NCBI GenBank assembly: GCA_003117195.1
Contig: BDSI01000134.1
Coordinates: 126,501-190,500, forward strand
DNA length: 64,000 bases
Direction: 5' to 3'
From: Eudorina sp. 2006-703-Eu-15
Taxonomy: Eukaryota > Chlorophyta > Chlorophyceae > Chlamydomonadales > Volvocaceae
In this document: one piece after another, positions 47,622-60,150 of the stretch
Layout of the letters: the number at the start of each line of letters is the position of its first letter
Position numbering within the stretch: the first letter of the stretch is position 1
Made by a program: the position numbers and the translations under genes
Notes under the pieces: generated by a model
The model's input: the letters and a program-made list of their open reading frames with translations, nothing else
Told to the model about the DNA's origin: nothing
Databases searched by the model: none

Positions 47622-50600
47622 AGCGGATGGAAACGTGGGAAGCGGAGGGTGCGGGATCATATCGGCCCCGTCCTTGGCGCCTGCGCTGACCTGGGCGCCC
47701 GCTGCGGGACCGGGGCCCGTCGCGTCGGGCCCCTCGTTTATATCGCTGCTGCGGCCCCTCCCCGACCGGTGGCGCTCTCTGCCCCAGACGACTGCGACAG
47801 CCTCTTACTGCAACGCTGGCGAGTGCTGCCGGGGGCTGGGTTAGTTCGGGCTTGGGGGAAGGCGGGGGATTAGGCTGCGGCCGGGGCCCGTGACGAATGT
47901 GATGAATGGGCCCGGGGCCGGAGGCCTTCATGGGTGTGTGCGTGCGTGTCTCAGGGGGGACAGACTTCGTGCGTGTCTTTTGTGCACGTGAATTTGTATG
48001 TGGGGCTCGCGCCAGGATCGGGCCGCCGTTAATGTATGGTGTTGTGGTGTCGCACTTCGAACCAGGACCAGGACCAGGACCAGGACTGGCGCGACCCCGT
48101 CTGGCTCGACCTCATTGCATCGGGGCCGTAGCCCTTCCCCACAAAGCACTCACCTTCCCTCCCCTTCCATGCAGCAGAAGACGGTGCATGGGTGAATGGA
48201 TTCGATACCGTATGTGTGGGTTTAGCGAGAAACGTGCGTGCGCGCGCGCGTGTGTTTTACCGTTCGCGCATCGTTCAGCAGGTGATGGGTGCTGGGCCAT
48301 CTGCCCCCCCGGCACGGGGGTGCCGGCGGGGCTGCAGACAGGTCAGTGCGGGTCGTGCCCCGGAGCCCGGACCCACCTTTGGTTGGACATGTTGATGATG
48401 AACGGTTTGGATGTGGTGACCTTCATTCGACGTTGCTGCGTAACTGGGGAGCGAAGGAAGCAGGAAAGGGGGCGGGAGCGAGGAAGGGGGGAGTTAGGGA
48501 GGAAAGGGGGCGGGAGGGAGGAAAGGGGCCCGGCATGAGAATGTGTGGCAGTGCTCCTTAAAGCGCGGCAGTTAGACGGAGGAACTACGGACAGCGTTGC
48601 CCCATTGAGTTCTTCTTTTGGTTGGCATGACGAAAGTCGGGCCATCGATCGGACCAGGGAGGCCGGCTGTTGGGGCGGGGGGAGGGAAGGCGATCCGGCA
48701 CCGAAGGAATCGTTGCGATGGTGCGGTGCGGTGTGGCGCGGTACGGCGTGGCGTGGCGTGGTGCGGTGTGGCGTGGTGCTGCGTGGCGTGGGAGACTGGG
48801 AGAACTACTGACGAGCTGTGCGAGGAGGCTCGAGTGGTGCAGTTGCGGCGCCGGAAAGGTGCGAGCAGGCGGCCTGTTCCTGGGGGCCGTTGGGTTCGGG
48901 ACCCAGGCCCCCGGACGCCCATAGACCCCAGTGGACCCCATCACCGCACATTGTCCGCATTCACTTTTGCGCGCGCATTTCTTATGACCTGTCCTTGTAC
49001 GTGTATGTGTATGTGCGGCACGCGGTACGACGTCTCGCACCAGCGCGCATCAAGTGCCGTACTCGGCAGTCTCCAGTGTGTGTGTGTGTGTGGATGTGGG
49101 TGGGGGTGGGGGATACGTGACGGGGTCTTTCGCTGCGTCCGCACTGCCCGCGGACCGGACACCGGTACGGCCCCGTCCAGGCCAGAAAGCGGCCGCGGCG
49201 GCGACACGAACGAGAACGCGATCAACAGTAATCGCACCAGCAGCACCAGCAGCGAGCAGGGGCTGACCTTCCTGTGGCTTCCTGTGGCTGGCTACCCGGG
49301 GGTGAGGAGTGGGCTCCGAACAGCCCCGGGTAGCACGTGCCGCGTGTCGTGTCGCGTCGCGTCGCGTCATGCCTTGTCAGTGCGATTGCATCCATGGAAA
49401 TTTATGTGGGGGCCCTTGCGGCGGTGCAGTGCAGTGCTGTGCATGGCGGCGAGCGGGCGGGCGGGCGGGCGGGTGGATAGAGACTGTACGCTGGGGAGGC
49501 CGACGAGGCTGACGCCCCCGCAGTGCTCCCTCCCTCCCTCCAGCTGCGCGACCGCCGTGTGCTGCTTTGGCGGTGATCGGTGTCGGCGCATGCGCACACG
49601 TGCGCCCGGCGTGCGTGTGTGTATTTTTGTGTGAGCTCAATCCGCTCAACTGCCGGAGGGACGCGCTCGTATAAAGTGTGTGTGTGTGTGTATAGCGTGC
49701 AGGTTTGGGAAAGCGACGTGCGTGCGTGGGGGGTGTCCGGGGGGGGCGCCAGGTGTCTACCTCGGGGGAGGGGGCGCTGCCTGGGTGGCTGCGTTCGGGT
49801 GGTGGCGGTGGCAGCAGCAGGGAGGATGAAAACAACAAAGAGACTGTGTGACCTTTTTCGCTCTAGTGTGGACGGAAAGGAAGAAGACACGGGACTGACG
49901 TCCGCATCTGCACCTGTGGCCGGAGACGTAACCCATCCATGCACGCCGCCCCTCGACAAGCATCGTTGACCACTTCCACACCGTCCTGCCGCGGGACCGC
50001 ATGACTGGCGGGCTGGCTGGCTGATTGCGTGCCGGCCAGCCGGCGTCGTGTGCTGTTTTGCCTTCGCTTTAATCGCACGGCCCGTGCCGTGAACCTTCTT
50101 GTGACGAACCGTGATTCGTTTTGCAGACAAGTCTATCGAACCTTGTGGTCTCTTAAGTTGTATCCTCAGTGCCACGGAACTGGTCGGGAGGGCCCATGGG
50201 GGGCTTCGCCCCCTTGTTTCGGACAGCCCGCGGGTGGCTTACGTGATCGCGCGCCGTGCTGTCTGTCTGTCTGTCTGTCTGGATGGATGGATGGATGCCC
50301 GTTGGCGTGACGCTTTCTCTGAGGTGACGGGCCGGGATGGGACGGATTGTCCTGTGCGATTGTGGACATCCCCTAGAGGGTGACATCCTGCTGCTGCTGC
50401 AGCAGCAGCAGCAGCAACAACAACAACAACGACCAGCCCAATGGCGAGGTGCTCTTCTCATTTTTACTTCGTAACCCGACCCGACGTGGCCGCGACGGCG
50501 GGGCGCCTAACGCGGCGGTGTTGGCCGCAGGGAGGGGCGGCAGGAGCCGGGAGAGTACCCCGGCCCGGCCCGGTCCGGCTCCGGGGGGCAGTGGCCCGGT

Positions 50601-53045
50601 CTGACGAGTCCAGGGCCCGGCCGCGCCTGCCCGCCTCGAGCAGGCCTGGCGGCTGTTGGCTGACGATTGGACAGCGGGGCGACGCGCCCTCGCGGCGCAG
50701 GCTGGGGGCCGGGCGCAGTTGGCACTGCGCTGTTGATCGCTGTTGCAAAGGGAGGACGATGCCGACGACGACGATGACAATGTGCATACATACGGTACGG
50801 TGCACGACGGCTGCTGTCGGTGCACTGCCACTGCCCACCCGACGGGTCCGGATGGGATTTGGTGAGAGAGAGGTGGTGGTGGTGGTGGTGGTGGTGGTGG
50901 TGGGATTGTGCCGATGCGATAGCAGGTTGCCGTTGGCGGTGGCGCAGGCGATTAAGCTGTCGGTGTTGCAGAGGCTGTTGCAGAAACTGTTGCAGGCACA
51001 TTGGGGACGCTAGATGCCCTCCCTTCTCTCCCCCTGGACCACCGCCGCGTGGAAGGGCCCGTGCAGAAAGGGTCTATGCGTGTTTGGGGGGGGAGAGGGG
51101 TAAAGCCGCCCCCGGGGTAAGCTGGCAGGGGGTGCAGCAATGTGGAGGGTGCAGCCGCCCCGGTGTGTGGCTTCGGGGGGTGTCGGCAGATGGCCGGCTG
51201 CTCCAAGGGGAACCTGCAAAACGATGACGACGTGGTAGGGTTGATGAGGTGAGGCGCCTACGAAGCTATCTGGGCCCGCTGGATCGCCCGGCCGGTCGGG
51301 ACTAAGGGTCCACCCTGTAACGGCTGCATTACGACGTGCAAGTTGTTGTTGGGCCCCGGGGAGTCTCGTGCACATGTGTGCCCTTCCTGGTGTGTGGACC
51401 AAGCACAGGAGCAGGCAGGGGTCCCGAGGGGAGGGGCATGGGCTGCGCCGGGCGGACCGACGGCGGACAGCCGACTGGGCAGGTCCGCCTCCCTAGGCGT
51501 GGCGGTCTGGGAGGGGTCGAGAACGCGGCGGGCTCTCGGACCTGCTTGCAACGAGCTCCCGGCGTCTCCGCGCGTTCAGGGGGTCACACAGGGTCCATCC
51601 ACCCCACTGACCCCCACCAGCAAAAACAATCTCGATCGCGGTCCCCTTCCTCCGGATCCCATTGCCGTGCGTGGCCTGCACTATCCCCATTCTGTCCCCA
51701 TGCACCCCCTCCCAGCTCCCACCCGCATCTGGCACTGCGGCACTGCAAGGAACCGACTCAAAACGATTGTTCCTGCGCAGCAGCCCGAGCCCGGGAAGTG
51801 GCTGTTGCGCGGATGAGTGAAGCGGATGTGGGATGTCCCAGCGGAGACCTGAGGATGGAGGTCACAGGTGCCCGCATGTAAGAGGGGGGTGCCGGTGCAA
51901 GGTGCTCAGCCCTTCGTGGCGAGCTGACCGCCGCCCTGAAGCTCGTCCAGCCGTCAACCGTCAACCAAGCCGTACAGCACCCGGTCCCCGACCTTGCGCC
52001 CTTGTGACATTCCCCCCTCAACCCCTCGGTGCGTGAGCCGCCAATGACGCCCAGGCAGCACTTGGCTCAGAAGAGCATAAGCCCGAAGAACCTGTGCGAT
52101 GTGTCGACCTGGCCAGGCATGGAAAAGCTGCTTTCTTGCTTGTACTGCCGTAGTGCGTTACAGCAGTGAGGGTTAGTCGACTGGCCGTCCAAATAGTTAT
52201 CTCCTGATCCCAAGAACACGACCCCCAACGAAGCCCCCTCCCAACGCCAACCCAGTTGTTGATTTGCATTAGTGGCCGAATAGCATCTACCTTTACATGA
52301 AGGAGTCGCCTGTCGCCTGTGTGACCGGCGAACGGTTGTGGAGCTGGGCAAGTGGGCAAGTGGGCATGCGGCTTTCCCCGATCTGGGATGCGTCTCGCAC
52401 TGCCCGGGAAGGACGACGCAACGTGGGCACGGGTCGACTCCGGTAGGTCCCCGGGGCAGTCCACATCTGGCCGCGCACCTGCACGGCTCCCTCCCCCCAT
52501 AAAGGTGGATCTGGGTGAGTGCGCAGTCCTTGATGGGTGCTTTTTGTGTGAGCGCTTCACATAGCGCTGAAAAGGACCGTTGAACCGCCCGGGTGGGGCC
52601 ATCCGGTGACCGGATGAAACGTCACCTGATGGCCCCACCCGGGCGGTTCAACGGTCCTCATTCGTTCGACCCAGGAGTGTTTGCAAGTGTGTCCCACGAT
52701 AGCAGCTTTTTCAGGAACGTTAGGTGGAGGCATGTTTGTGACAACAGCATTAACGCGCTGGCAAAGTTACCCTTGGTGCTGGGTCGCAGGGAGTCCTGTC
52801 CGACGTCCGAGCAGGGCCGATGCTTCAATCAGTTCTATAAATTGTCGGCCAAAATAAGCCAAGTTGCAGGCAGGTTGCAGGTGGCCGCAGCCCGCACCCC
52901 GGAGTCAAGCAACGGTTGCCGGTTGACGGTTGGCCGCCGTGGTGCAAAAGAGCAAAACTGCTGTAGATGAATTCTGGCAACATTTTGCCAATTGTAACAT
53001 AATTTAGTTCAAATAATATTCTGAATCTAACGTCTTCACATTACC
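47622..53045. other. 5.4-kb stretch without a supported gene
   Basis: The left part is probably the 3' untranslated region of copy B; the right end should hold the promoter of the HMG-box gene. In between are many simple repeats: CCAGGA at 48060-48085, GTGGCGTGG-type blocks at 48720-48800, a (CAG/CAA) tract at 50387-50430 and (GGT)n at 50873-50902. The longest frame (48618-49634, +, 338 codons) encodes repeat-derived Cys/Trp/Arg-rich sequence with no motif. A TGTAA, the usual green-algal polyadenylation signal, occurs at 51316, but nothing ties it to a gene. Confidence 0.4.
52574..52657. repeat. Near-perfect 37-bp inverted repeat with 10-base loop
   Basis: The left arm (52574-52610) and right arm (52621-52657) are reverse complements with a single mismatch, separated by a 10-base loop. 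Both arms contain GGACCGTTGAACCGCCC and GTGGGGCCATC. It lies about 390 bp upstream of the HMG-box gene start. It could be a small palindromic element, a remnant of paired transposon ends, or a hairpin that is transcribed. Confidence 0.9.
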
Positions 53046-55557
53046 ATGCCGCGTTTACCACAGTCGGGTGCTGCGGCGGATAAGCCGAAAGGAAAACGCG
53101 GGCGCCCACGAAAATTGGTAGATCATGATCTCAGCACTTCCCTACCTCCCCTGACGGATGAACAAGAGGCTGCCCTCGCCCAGCCGTGCGGCAAATTTGC
53201 AGCGGCACAGTGTTTGCTTGGATTTGCAGCCAGTGTATTCAGCTCCGAAAGGGCCGAAATCTCCGCCAGAGCTGTAAGCGCGCGTTTCGGCCTTTGGGAG
53301 GCTCCAGCGCAGTCCGATGACGAGGAAATCGTGCATGCCATCAAGTCACCGACCGTTCACAAAGCGGACAAGCAGGGCGGCAACAAGGATGTGAAGGCGA
53401 AGAAGGAGAAGACGGACAAGGAGAAGACGAGCAACAGACCATCAATCACGCCTTACAGGCTCTTTGTGTCGTACGCGACCAAAGAATTGCACAAGCACAA
53501 GGACCTGCCCCGGGTGCGCGACTTGATGGCGCAGCACGGCGACGCTGAGCGCATCACTTTCAACGGTGCCATCGCCATCTGGGCCAACGTGCCCGCGGAT
53601 GAGAAGGTGCGGGCAGGTGCAGGGTGCGGAGTGCGGAGTGCGCCGAGGGCGAAGGACGGAGGACGGAGGGCAGCGGCCACAGCAGGCCGTGTGCCGCGCG
53701 CAAGGATGAGGTGCAACCCCATACAGCGGCCGCCGACAGGCGCTGGGGACACCATCTGCGGCCCTGCCTGGGTTCGGGAGGGGGAGGGGCGCCCAAGGGT
53801 GAATGCGCGTACCGTACCGTACCGTACCGATGACCATTGACTCAGCCTAACCTCATCCTGAGCTGCTACATTGTACACGTGTACACATACACGGCGTGGC
53901 TGTGCTCCTTGATGAATGACGCTGCTGCCTTGCCATCTACAAACACACACGCCCTGAAAACACAGTCCCCCTCTCTTACCCCCTCCCTCCCGCCGTCCTC
54001 CGGGCCGCCCTCCGCGACGGCGCCGCACCCGTCCCTGCCAGGCCCGACTGGCGGAGACCCTGAAGCCCCTCCTGGAGGAGATCAACGGCGAGCGGCAGCA
54101 GCAGCGCCTGGGGGCGGCCGCCGGCGAGGGGGGCCCCGTGTCGGCCACCAAGCAGCAAGGCGCCGCCGCCGCCGCGGCCCGGCAGCGCTACCTGGACTAC
54201 CTGGACGAGCACCCCGAGGCGTCCTTCATCAGGCTGCTGCGGCTGGACGACAATCCGAAGGGTGAGGGACTGAAGGACTGAGGTTGAGGGACTGAGGGTG
54301 TGGGTGTGGGTGTGGGTGAGGGTGTGGGTGTGGGGATGCGAAGGGAAACCCGCTCTCTGTACGTGTTTGTGGCGTGGCAAACTCAGTCAACCGTCCGGGG
54401 GGCTCGACATAGCTCCCTAATCGTCGGTCGTTGACCGTTGACCGTTGCCCTTTTGCTGCGTCACAGACCTGGGCAGGCGGTTGCCAGCGGCGGGTGGTGC
54501 TGCGCCGAAGGGCGACATGGCGTCGGAGGAGGAGCTGGAGAACGGGACATCGGAGGCTGACGACGACAGCGAGGGATTGGAAAACGAGGAGGCGGACGAG
54601 GGGGAGGGGGAGGGGGAGGAGGAGGCGGAGGGGGAGGGGGAAGAGGAGGCGGAGGGGGAGGAAGAGGAGGCGGAGGAGGAGGCGGAGGCGGGGGAGACGG
54701 AGCAAGGGGAGGCCGAGGAAGAAGAGGCGCAGGGGTTGGATGACGATGGGGAGGGAGAACCGTCGAGCCAGACGCCGGAGGAGGCGGAGGTGGAGGAGGG
54801 GGATGCAGCGGGGGAGGGAGGGGAGGCGATGGACGTGGAGGAGGCGGAGGAGGCGGAGGAGGCGGAGGAGGCGGAGGAGGCGGAGGAGGCGGAGGAGGCG
54901 GAGGAGGCGGAGGAGGCGGAGGAGGTGGAAGGCGAGGCGGAGGGAGAGGACGAGGCGGAGGAGGGGGAGGACGGCGCGGACGAGGCGGAGGTAGTCGGCA
55001 AGGCCGAGGAGACAGCAGATGAAGAGCAGGAGGAGGAGAATGCGGAGGACGAGCCAATGGGGGACGACGCGGGCGAGGACGAAGGTTCTGAAGACGACAA
55101 GATGGAGGCGGCGCAGCCGGAGGAGGAGGAGGAGGAGGTGGAGGAGGTGGAGGAGGAGGAGAAGGAGGAGGAGGAGGTGGAGGAGGTGGAGGAAAAGGAG
55201 GAAAAGGAGGAGGAGGTGGAGGAGGAGAAGGCCACGGAGGAGGAGCCCGAGTCCTCCGGTCCTCCGCCAATCTCGGAGGGGTCAGCGGAGGATGATGGCA
55301 GCGTCAGCAGCGGCCTCGACGTCACTTCCTCTGGAATCAGCAGCCAGGAGGAGCCATCCGGGAGCGACAGCGGCAGGGCGGGCGACAGCGGCGGTGGCGG
55401 CAAGGGCGTCGTGGCGGCGGCCGCCCGGGCCGGCACGACGCGCGTGGTGGCTGCTGCCGCCACGGCCGCTCCGAAACCCTCATTGGGAACAAAACGCCCG
55501 GCGCCGGCCCCGGCGTCGGCGGCGGCAGCTCCAGGGGGGAAGAAGGCCAGGCGCTAG
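53046..55557 (+). CDS. HMG-box protein with AT-hook and very long acidic tail
   Basis: Three exons join in phase: 53046-53606, 54042-54261 and 54467-55557, about 623 residues. An AT-hook, KGKRGRPRK, sits at residues 15-23. An HMG-box-like domain covers about residues 130-205: RPSITPYRLFVSYATKELHK at its start, with the conserved Trp in AIAIWANVPADEK and the third helix completed by exon 2 (ARLAETLKPLLEEI). Both motifs bind DNA, AT-hooks in the minor groove and HMG boxes by bending, so this is a probable chromatin architectural protein. About residues 280-520 are dominated by Glu and Asp, including (EEA)n runs; the C-terminus is Ala/Lys-rich and ends GGKKARR. Acidic tails are usual in HMGB proteins (about 20-30 residues) but this is roughly ten times longer. 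The ATG at 53046 follows an A/T-rich leader and is the first of the frame. Confidence 0.75.
54595..55250 (+). repeat. In-frame GAG/GCG triplet array coding an acidic region
   Basis: The acidic region of the HMG-box gene is built from GAGGAGGCG and GAGGAGGTG blocks, with about ten uninterrupted 9-bp GAGGAGGCG-type units at 54838-54922. All units keep the reading frame. The reverse strand has long frames coding poly-Pro or poly-Ser; these are shadows. Confidence 0.85.
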
Positions 55558-57551
55558 AGGGGGGCCGCTGGGGCGACTGTCTGTGGGGCTTGCTTCCTCG
55601 CCCTAGGATGGAGCAGTGAGGGGACGAGCTTGGGCAGGACACCTCCTTTTCTTTGGCAGTGGCGCTGGCTGGCTGGGAAGTAGAAGGGAAGAAATGGAAG
55701 GGACGTGGAAGGGGAGCGGGGGCGTCGCGGGGGGATTTCCACTTCCCTTCCGCCGGCGGGGGCTTCACATACGAGGAGCTATAACTGACGGTAATATATG
55801 AGTGGGTAAATGGGTAAGGGTTGATTATTTATTGGAAAGAGCCGCTCGGCTCGAACAGGGTAGATGGGTGGTGCACTCGTCCGGTTGGACCGCCAGGGGT
55901 GCCACCTAACTACCTGACTACCAGGAGGAATCGCCGATGTGCCGTGCCGTGTGCACGGCACTTTCATTTTTTGCCCGGACATGCCGTACTCTCCCGTACA
56001 TGACCGGGGGTCCCGCTGTCGCAGCGTGTTGATTCTTATGCCGCGGCGGCCATCTTGACGCGGGATCTGTGTGTTGTCCACCCTCGCGGGCCCGTCCTGT
56101 GACCACCTCTGGGAACCCGAACTGCCGCATTGCCTTGGGGTGCGATCAAGCCGTGGGAGTCAAGCGGAGTCTTGGGGCTGCGACCGACCGTCTTGAACTC
56201 TTTTATTTTTTGTTCAGCGGAAGTTGGTTTTGTTCAGTGAACTTTTGAAGGCAGTTGCCGCCGCTGCTGCTGCCGCCGCCGCTGCTGCTGCTGCTGCTGC
56301 TACTACTGCTGCCGGTGTCGTACAGTACTCTTGATCCGCCGGCAGTGCAACCCTCCTCCATCACATCCTTCACGTCCACGTGCGAGGTGACGGTCAGGCT
56401 CTTGGACTACCGTACTCCAGAGATTGGAAGCGCGATGCGGTGTTCTATTTTGCGCGTGGCCTTCTATGTCCCACCTCTTGCCTGTTCTCCGAGCGGTTAG
56501 GGTCCGCTCGGTGCTCCTGCCTGTCATGTTTGCAACGCGTAGCTGTCACTTATCATAGTAGCTGCTAAGAGAGCGTTCATTGGTTGGTTACACGGTGTGA
56601 CAGGCTGACCGCTGGCAGCCTTTTTGAGCAGACCAGCTTTCGGAAGTGGTCCCGCAGGAGGATGGGGGGAGGCGCATGGCCGTCCGCCCGTACACCTGCC
56701 GTACATCTGCCGCGGTCACAGTTTTTTCCCTCGAGCGCTGGCACCCGTCCCAAGGGGGGCCGGACATCATTTTGTTGGGCCGGGGGGCAGCACCGCACCG
56801 CACTGCACCGCACGGAGGGGCCGTTGGAGCCAGCTTGAGAGCCGGGCCGTGAGGCGGAGAGTTGTGTGATCCATGTGAGGGTGAGCCGGAGGGTGAGAGG
56901 CGCTTGAGGCTGCACCGGTCGTCTTGGGGACTTCCGGGTGGCGCTTGGGGGGTGCTACGTGTTGATCCACGTCGAGGCACGGGACAAAGTACGGCTTGGA
57001 CAACGTGCGCCGAGTCGGCGCACTGTATGGACTGAAGCAGGGGTATGAAGCAGGGCGTGATGCTCTAATCGCCGGCGGCACCACGGCTGCGGCGCTGATC
57101 TGTCAGCAAGCTCATCTGCTTGGCTTGTCCAGCAACGAGGTTCTGACGGGCTGGACTATCTTGCAGGGCACCGATACGATTTGTAAGACGGACCCAATTG
57201 TGTTACACTATCAAATATATGTCCCTCGTGCATGCTGTTGGGTGCACACATCGACACAAGCTTGATGATTTGGGTCACTGTTGGACGTTAGGTTCCGCCC
57301 TTATTCGGAGCGCGAGCAGCTCTCTTAACCCTCTGCACGCATGGACAGCACTGATAATCTCCTGGAGTTTAAATTACAGTGCGGCGGTATTTGTCGGCAT
57401 AGGAAACGCATTTACTTCTAAGTTCGTACGGTGCACCACCTCAACAGACCGCAACATTACCAAGGTACAGTGATAACATAGAGGGCGTATAACTTGCCAA
57501 GTTGACACATAGGTTATATCAAGGACGTGAACTCATATCCGCACTGCAATA
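55558..57551. other. Intergenic region without a supported gene
   Basis: About 2 kb between the HMG-box gene and CFAP299. A GCTGCTGCC-type triplet repeat lies at 56258-56312. An 89-codon frame at 56996-57265 has no motif and no splice context. The last 350 bases before 57552 are A/T-richer and should contain the CFAP299 promoter. Confidence 0.4.
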
Positions 57552-60150
57552 ATGGATGACGACTTGGAAATCAAGGGGCCTGGATATGATCCTATAGCGG
57601 ACGAGTTTGCGACGTAAGCATTGATACACGATACACGATATATTTCGGTCTGGTTGCTCTGGGCTCATGGGTTTTTATCTTCACGCGCAGATACGAGGAC
57701 TACCTAGACAGTCAAATCAATAGCACTGATGTCTATTATCTCGAAGATGTGGAATTGGCGCGACATCTGGTGGAGCTAGGGTGAGCCTGGGTGCGAAGAC
57801 GCCATCCGCAGGAACGTCCGTGAGCTGCGGGAGGCGACATGCTGCATGGGGCATCAGTTTAGAAACAAACGGGTGCTCCTTCGTTGCCGCGACGCGTGCA
57901 AGCGCACCGACCGCACCGCAGTTGGCTGCCAAGACCCTTGGGACACTTTCAAGCACCGCGCCTTCAGGCGTCGTGTGAGCCCGTGGATGTGTTGACAGCT
58001 CCCATCCATCGGCCCTCCCCTCCCCTCCCCTCCAGGATACGGGGTAATGGAGAGGTCATCCGCCGCGAGGAGTTCGAGCAGCGGAAAGAGGCCTCAGAGC
58101 AGGCGCGGCAGGCGCGCCTGAACAAGAAGCCAAAGAAGCTCGCCTCGCAGGGCAAGCACGTGGAGGAGTACCCCCTGCTCCAGGTGCGGCACCATCCCGC
58201 CGCGGCTGCCAGCGTCTGCCAGGTGCACCCACATGGGCACCATCCGCAGCCTCCGAAACCAGCCTAGTGAGACTGGAGGCTGACAGGCAGGACAGCACAA
58301 GCAATGCGGGGGGCCGGGGGGGGGGAAGGCGCAAGTGTGTGCGGATCACCATCACGCACCTGTGTGGACACGTCATCACAGCGCGGGGATTGCCGTACCT
58401 GGGCTGGCAGTCGCAACAACCAGCTCCGACCCGGGCCAGGCTGGTGGTCCCCGACGGGCACCCCCCCCTTTAGGGGGACACCCCCCCTAGGATGTGCGGG
58501 AGGGAGTTCGCACCCCCCTACTGGTGGTGGAGGCGGGGCTGGCCTCCTCCGAGGGTCCCAAAGGGGATCTGGAGAAGTTGGCTGCAGGGCGGGAGGGACC
58601 GTGGGGGGATGGCAGTGTTCCTGGTGGCTGTGCGCGGAAGGTGGCGGCAGCCATCCAGGTCCTGGCTGCCTGGCTGCCTGGCTCCCTGGCGAAAGCACCT
58701 GGCGGTGGGGCCCTGGCGCGTGGGTGGGCTAAACCCTACACCCACACGAGCATACACCCACGCGCCAGGGCCCCACCGCCAGGTGCTTTCGCCAGGCAGC
58801 CAGGCAGGCAGGACCTGGGCTCGTGTGGGTGTTGCCGCATCTCTTCGCGGGCGTTCCCAACCGGTTGGGCGGGAGGGACTCTCGGTCGGACCCTTCACCT
58901 GCCCCTTTGTCCCTTGCTGTGTGCCGGGTCGCCCGCACTACTCGCCTCCGCCTCCTCTCTCCCTCCCCTCCTCCCCCATCGATACCCCTCCCCTCCTCCC
59001 CCCCGATGCCCCTCCCCTCCTCCCCCCTGATGCCCCTCCCCTCCTCCCCCCTCAGGCTCTCAAGGACCGGGAAGAGGCGGTCCGAAACGGCAAGCTGACC
59101 ACTATCATCTTCATACGAGACAAAAACTCAAAGGGCCAGGTGGGTTGCGGTTGGGGTGAGGGTGGCGGAGTTGGGGTGGCAGAGTTTGGGTTGGTGGAGC
59201 TGGTGTGGCTGATTTGTGGTTAATGATGAGCCAGCCCAGTGGCGGAGCTGTGTTTTGGGGGGGAGGGCTGCCGTGGGCTTTCCGCCGGGATCATCCCACC
59301 CGGGCGACAAGGGTATCGGCCTCCACCCATCCCACCCGGCCAACCTCCGTGTGGCTCCGAAACTCGCCTCTCTGCCTCCTTGTCGTATATCTGAACGAAC
59401 TCACACGAACACACCGCATCCGGCATCCCCCGTGGTCCCCAGGAGGTGTCCGGCTACATCGACTACGGCCACCGGCTGAAGACAGAGAGCATGGAGCCCT
59501 ACTTTGACCGAAAGAAGCGGCTCATGCCCCGCCCCTCCGACCTGTCGTTCTACAACTGGGAGACGCAAATGTCCACCTCCAACCCCACACCCAACTTCCA
59601 GGTGCGTGTGTGGGTGCGGGTGAGGGTGCGAGTGAGGGTGAGGGGCTACCTGGGCTTCGCCTGACGAGGTATGTTGGGGGGAGGGGCCAGGAAGCGACAG
59701 GGAGCGCAGAAAAGACGGGCGGAGAGGAAGGAGAGGGTCCGGAAGGCGGGGTGGGGAAGGGAAGAGGAGGGAGGAGGAGGGCTGCCGGTCTCCATGTGCG
59801 GCACCGACACGCGAACACCGACCGCTCCCTCCACCGCGTCATCGTCCCTGCCTCACTGCCCCGCACCGACCCCGGGTCGCGGCGCCCCCCCTCCTCGGCT
59901 CTTGCCCGGCTGGCCCGCTTTCCTGCCTGCCAGGCTGCCCTGCCTGACCTGTCATGACCTGCGCTCTCCCGCCTGGCAGGTGATTGCGGACAACGAGGCG
60001 GGGCTGCTGTTCAAGAACAAGCGGGACCGCAAGGTCATCAACGTGGACCCGCGGGCCAAGCCGGGGGACAACTCCACGCGCACGGAGCTGGAGACCACCG
60101 AGTACCTGCAGGTGGTGGTGTACGACCACGTGACGAGGAGGAGGAGCTGA
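57552..60150 (+). CDS. CFAP299: Cilia- and flagella-associated protein 299 (CFAP299)
   Basis: Six exons join in phase: 57552-57613, 57691-57780, 58036-58183, 59056-59139, 59443-59601 and 59980-60150, giving 237 residues; animal CFAP299 is about 230. Family landmarks run in order: [113 protein letters not shown] and [11 protein letters not shown] at the end. CFAP299 is a conserved ciliary protein of unclear molecular role, linked in mammals to sperm flagella. Its presence fits a flagellated host. The start ATG at 57552 gives [19 protein letters not shown], a normal length before the conserved YEDYLDSQ block. Nothing is missing; this is the most secure model in the window. Confidence 0.95.
58658..58814. 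repeat. Long inverted repeat in CFAP299 intron 3
   Basis: The left arm, about 58658-58726 (GGTCCTGGCTGCCTGG, then CTGGCGAAAGCACCTGGCGG), is the reverse complement of the right arm, about 58756-58814, over nearly 60 bases. There is a small length difference in the CTGCCTGG-rich end. A spacer of about 30 bases separates them. It lies between the exons 58036-58183 and 59056-59139 and would fold into a long hairpin in the pre-mRNA. Confidence 0.85.

Noticed and set aside
48618..49634. 338-codon plus-strand frame rich in Cys, Trp and Arg
   Set aside because: Derived from GTGGCGTGG-type repeats; no motif and no splice context.
54417..55463. Long minus-strand poly-Ser and poly-Pro frames
   Set aside because: They are antisense shadows of the acidic GAG-repeat region of the HMG-box gene.
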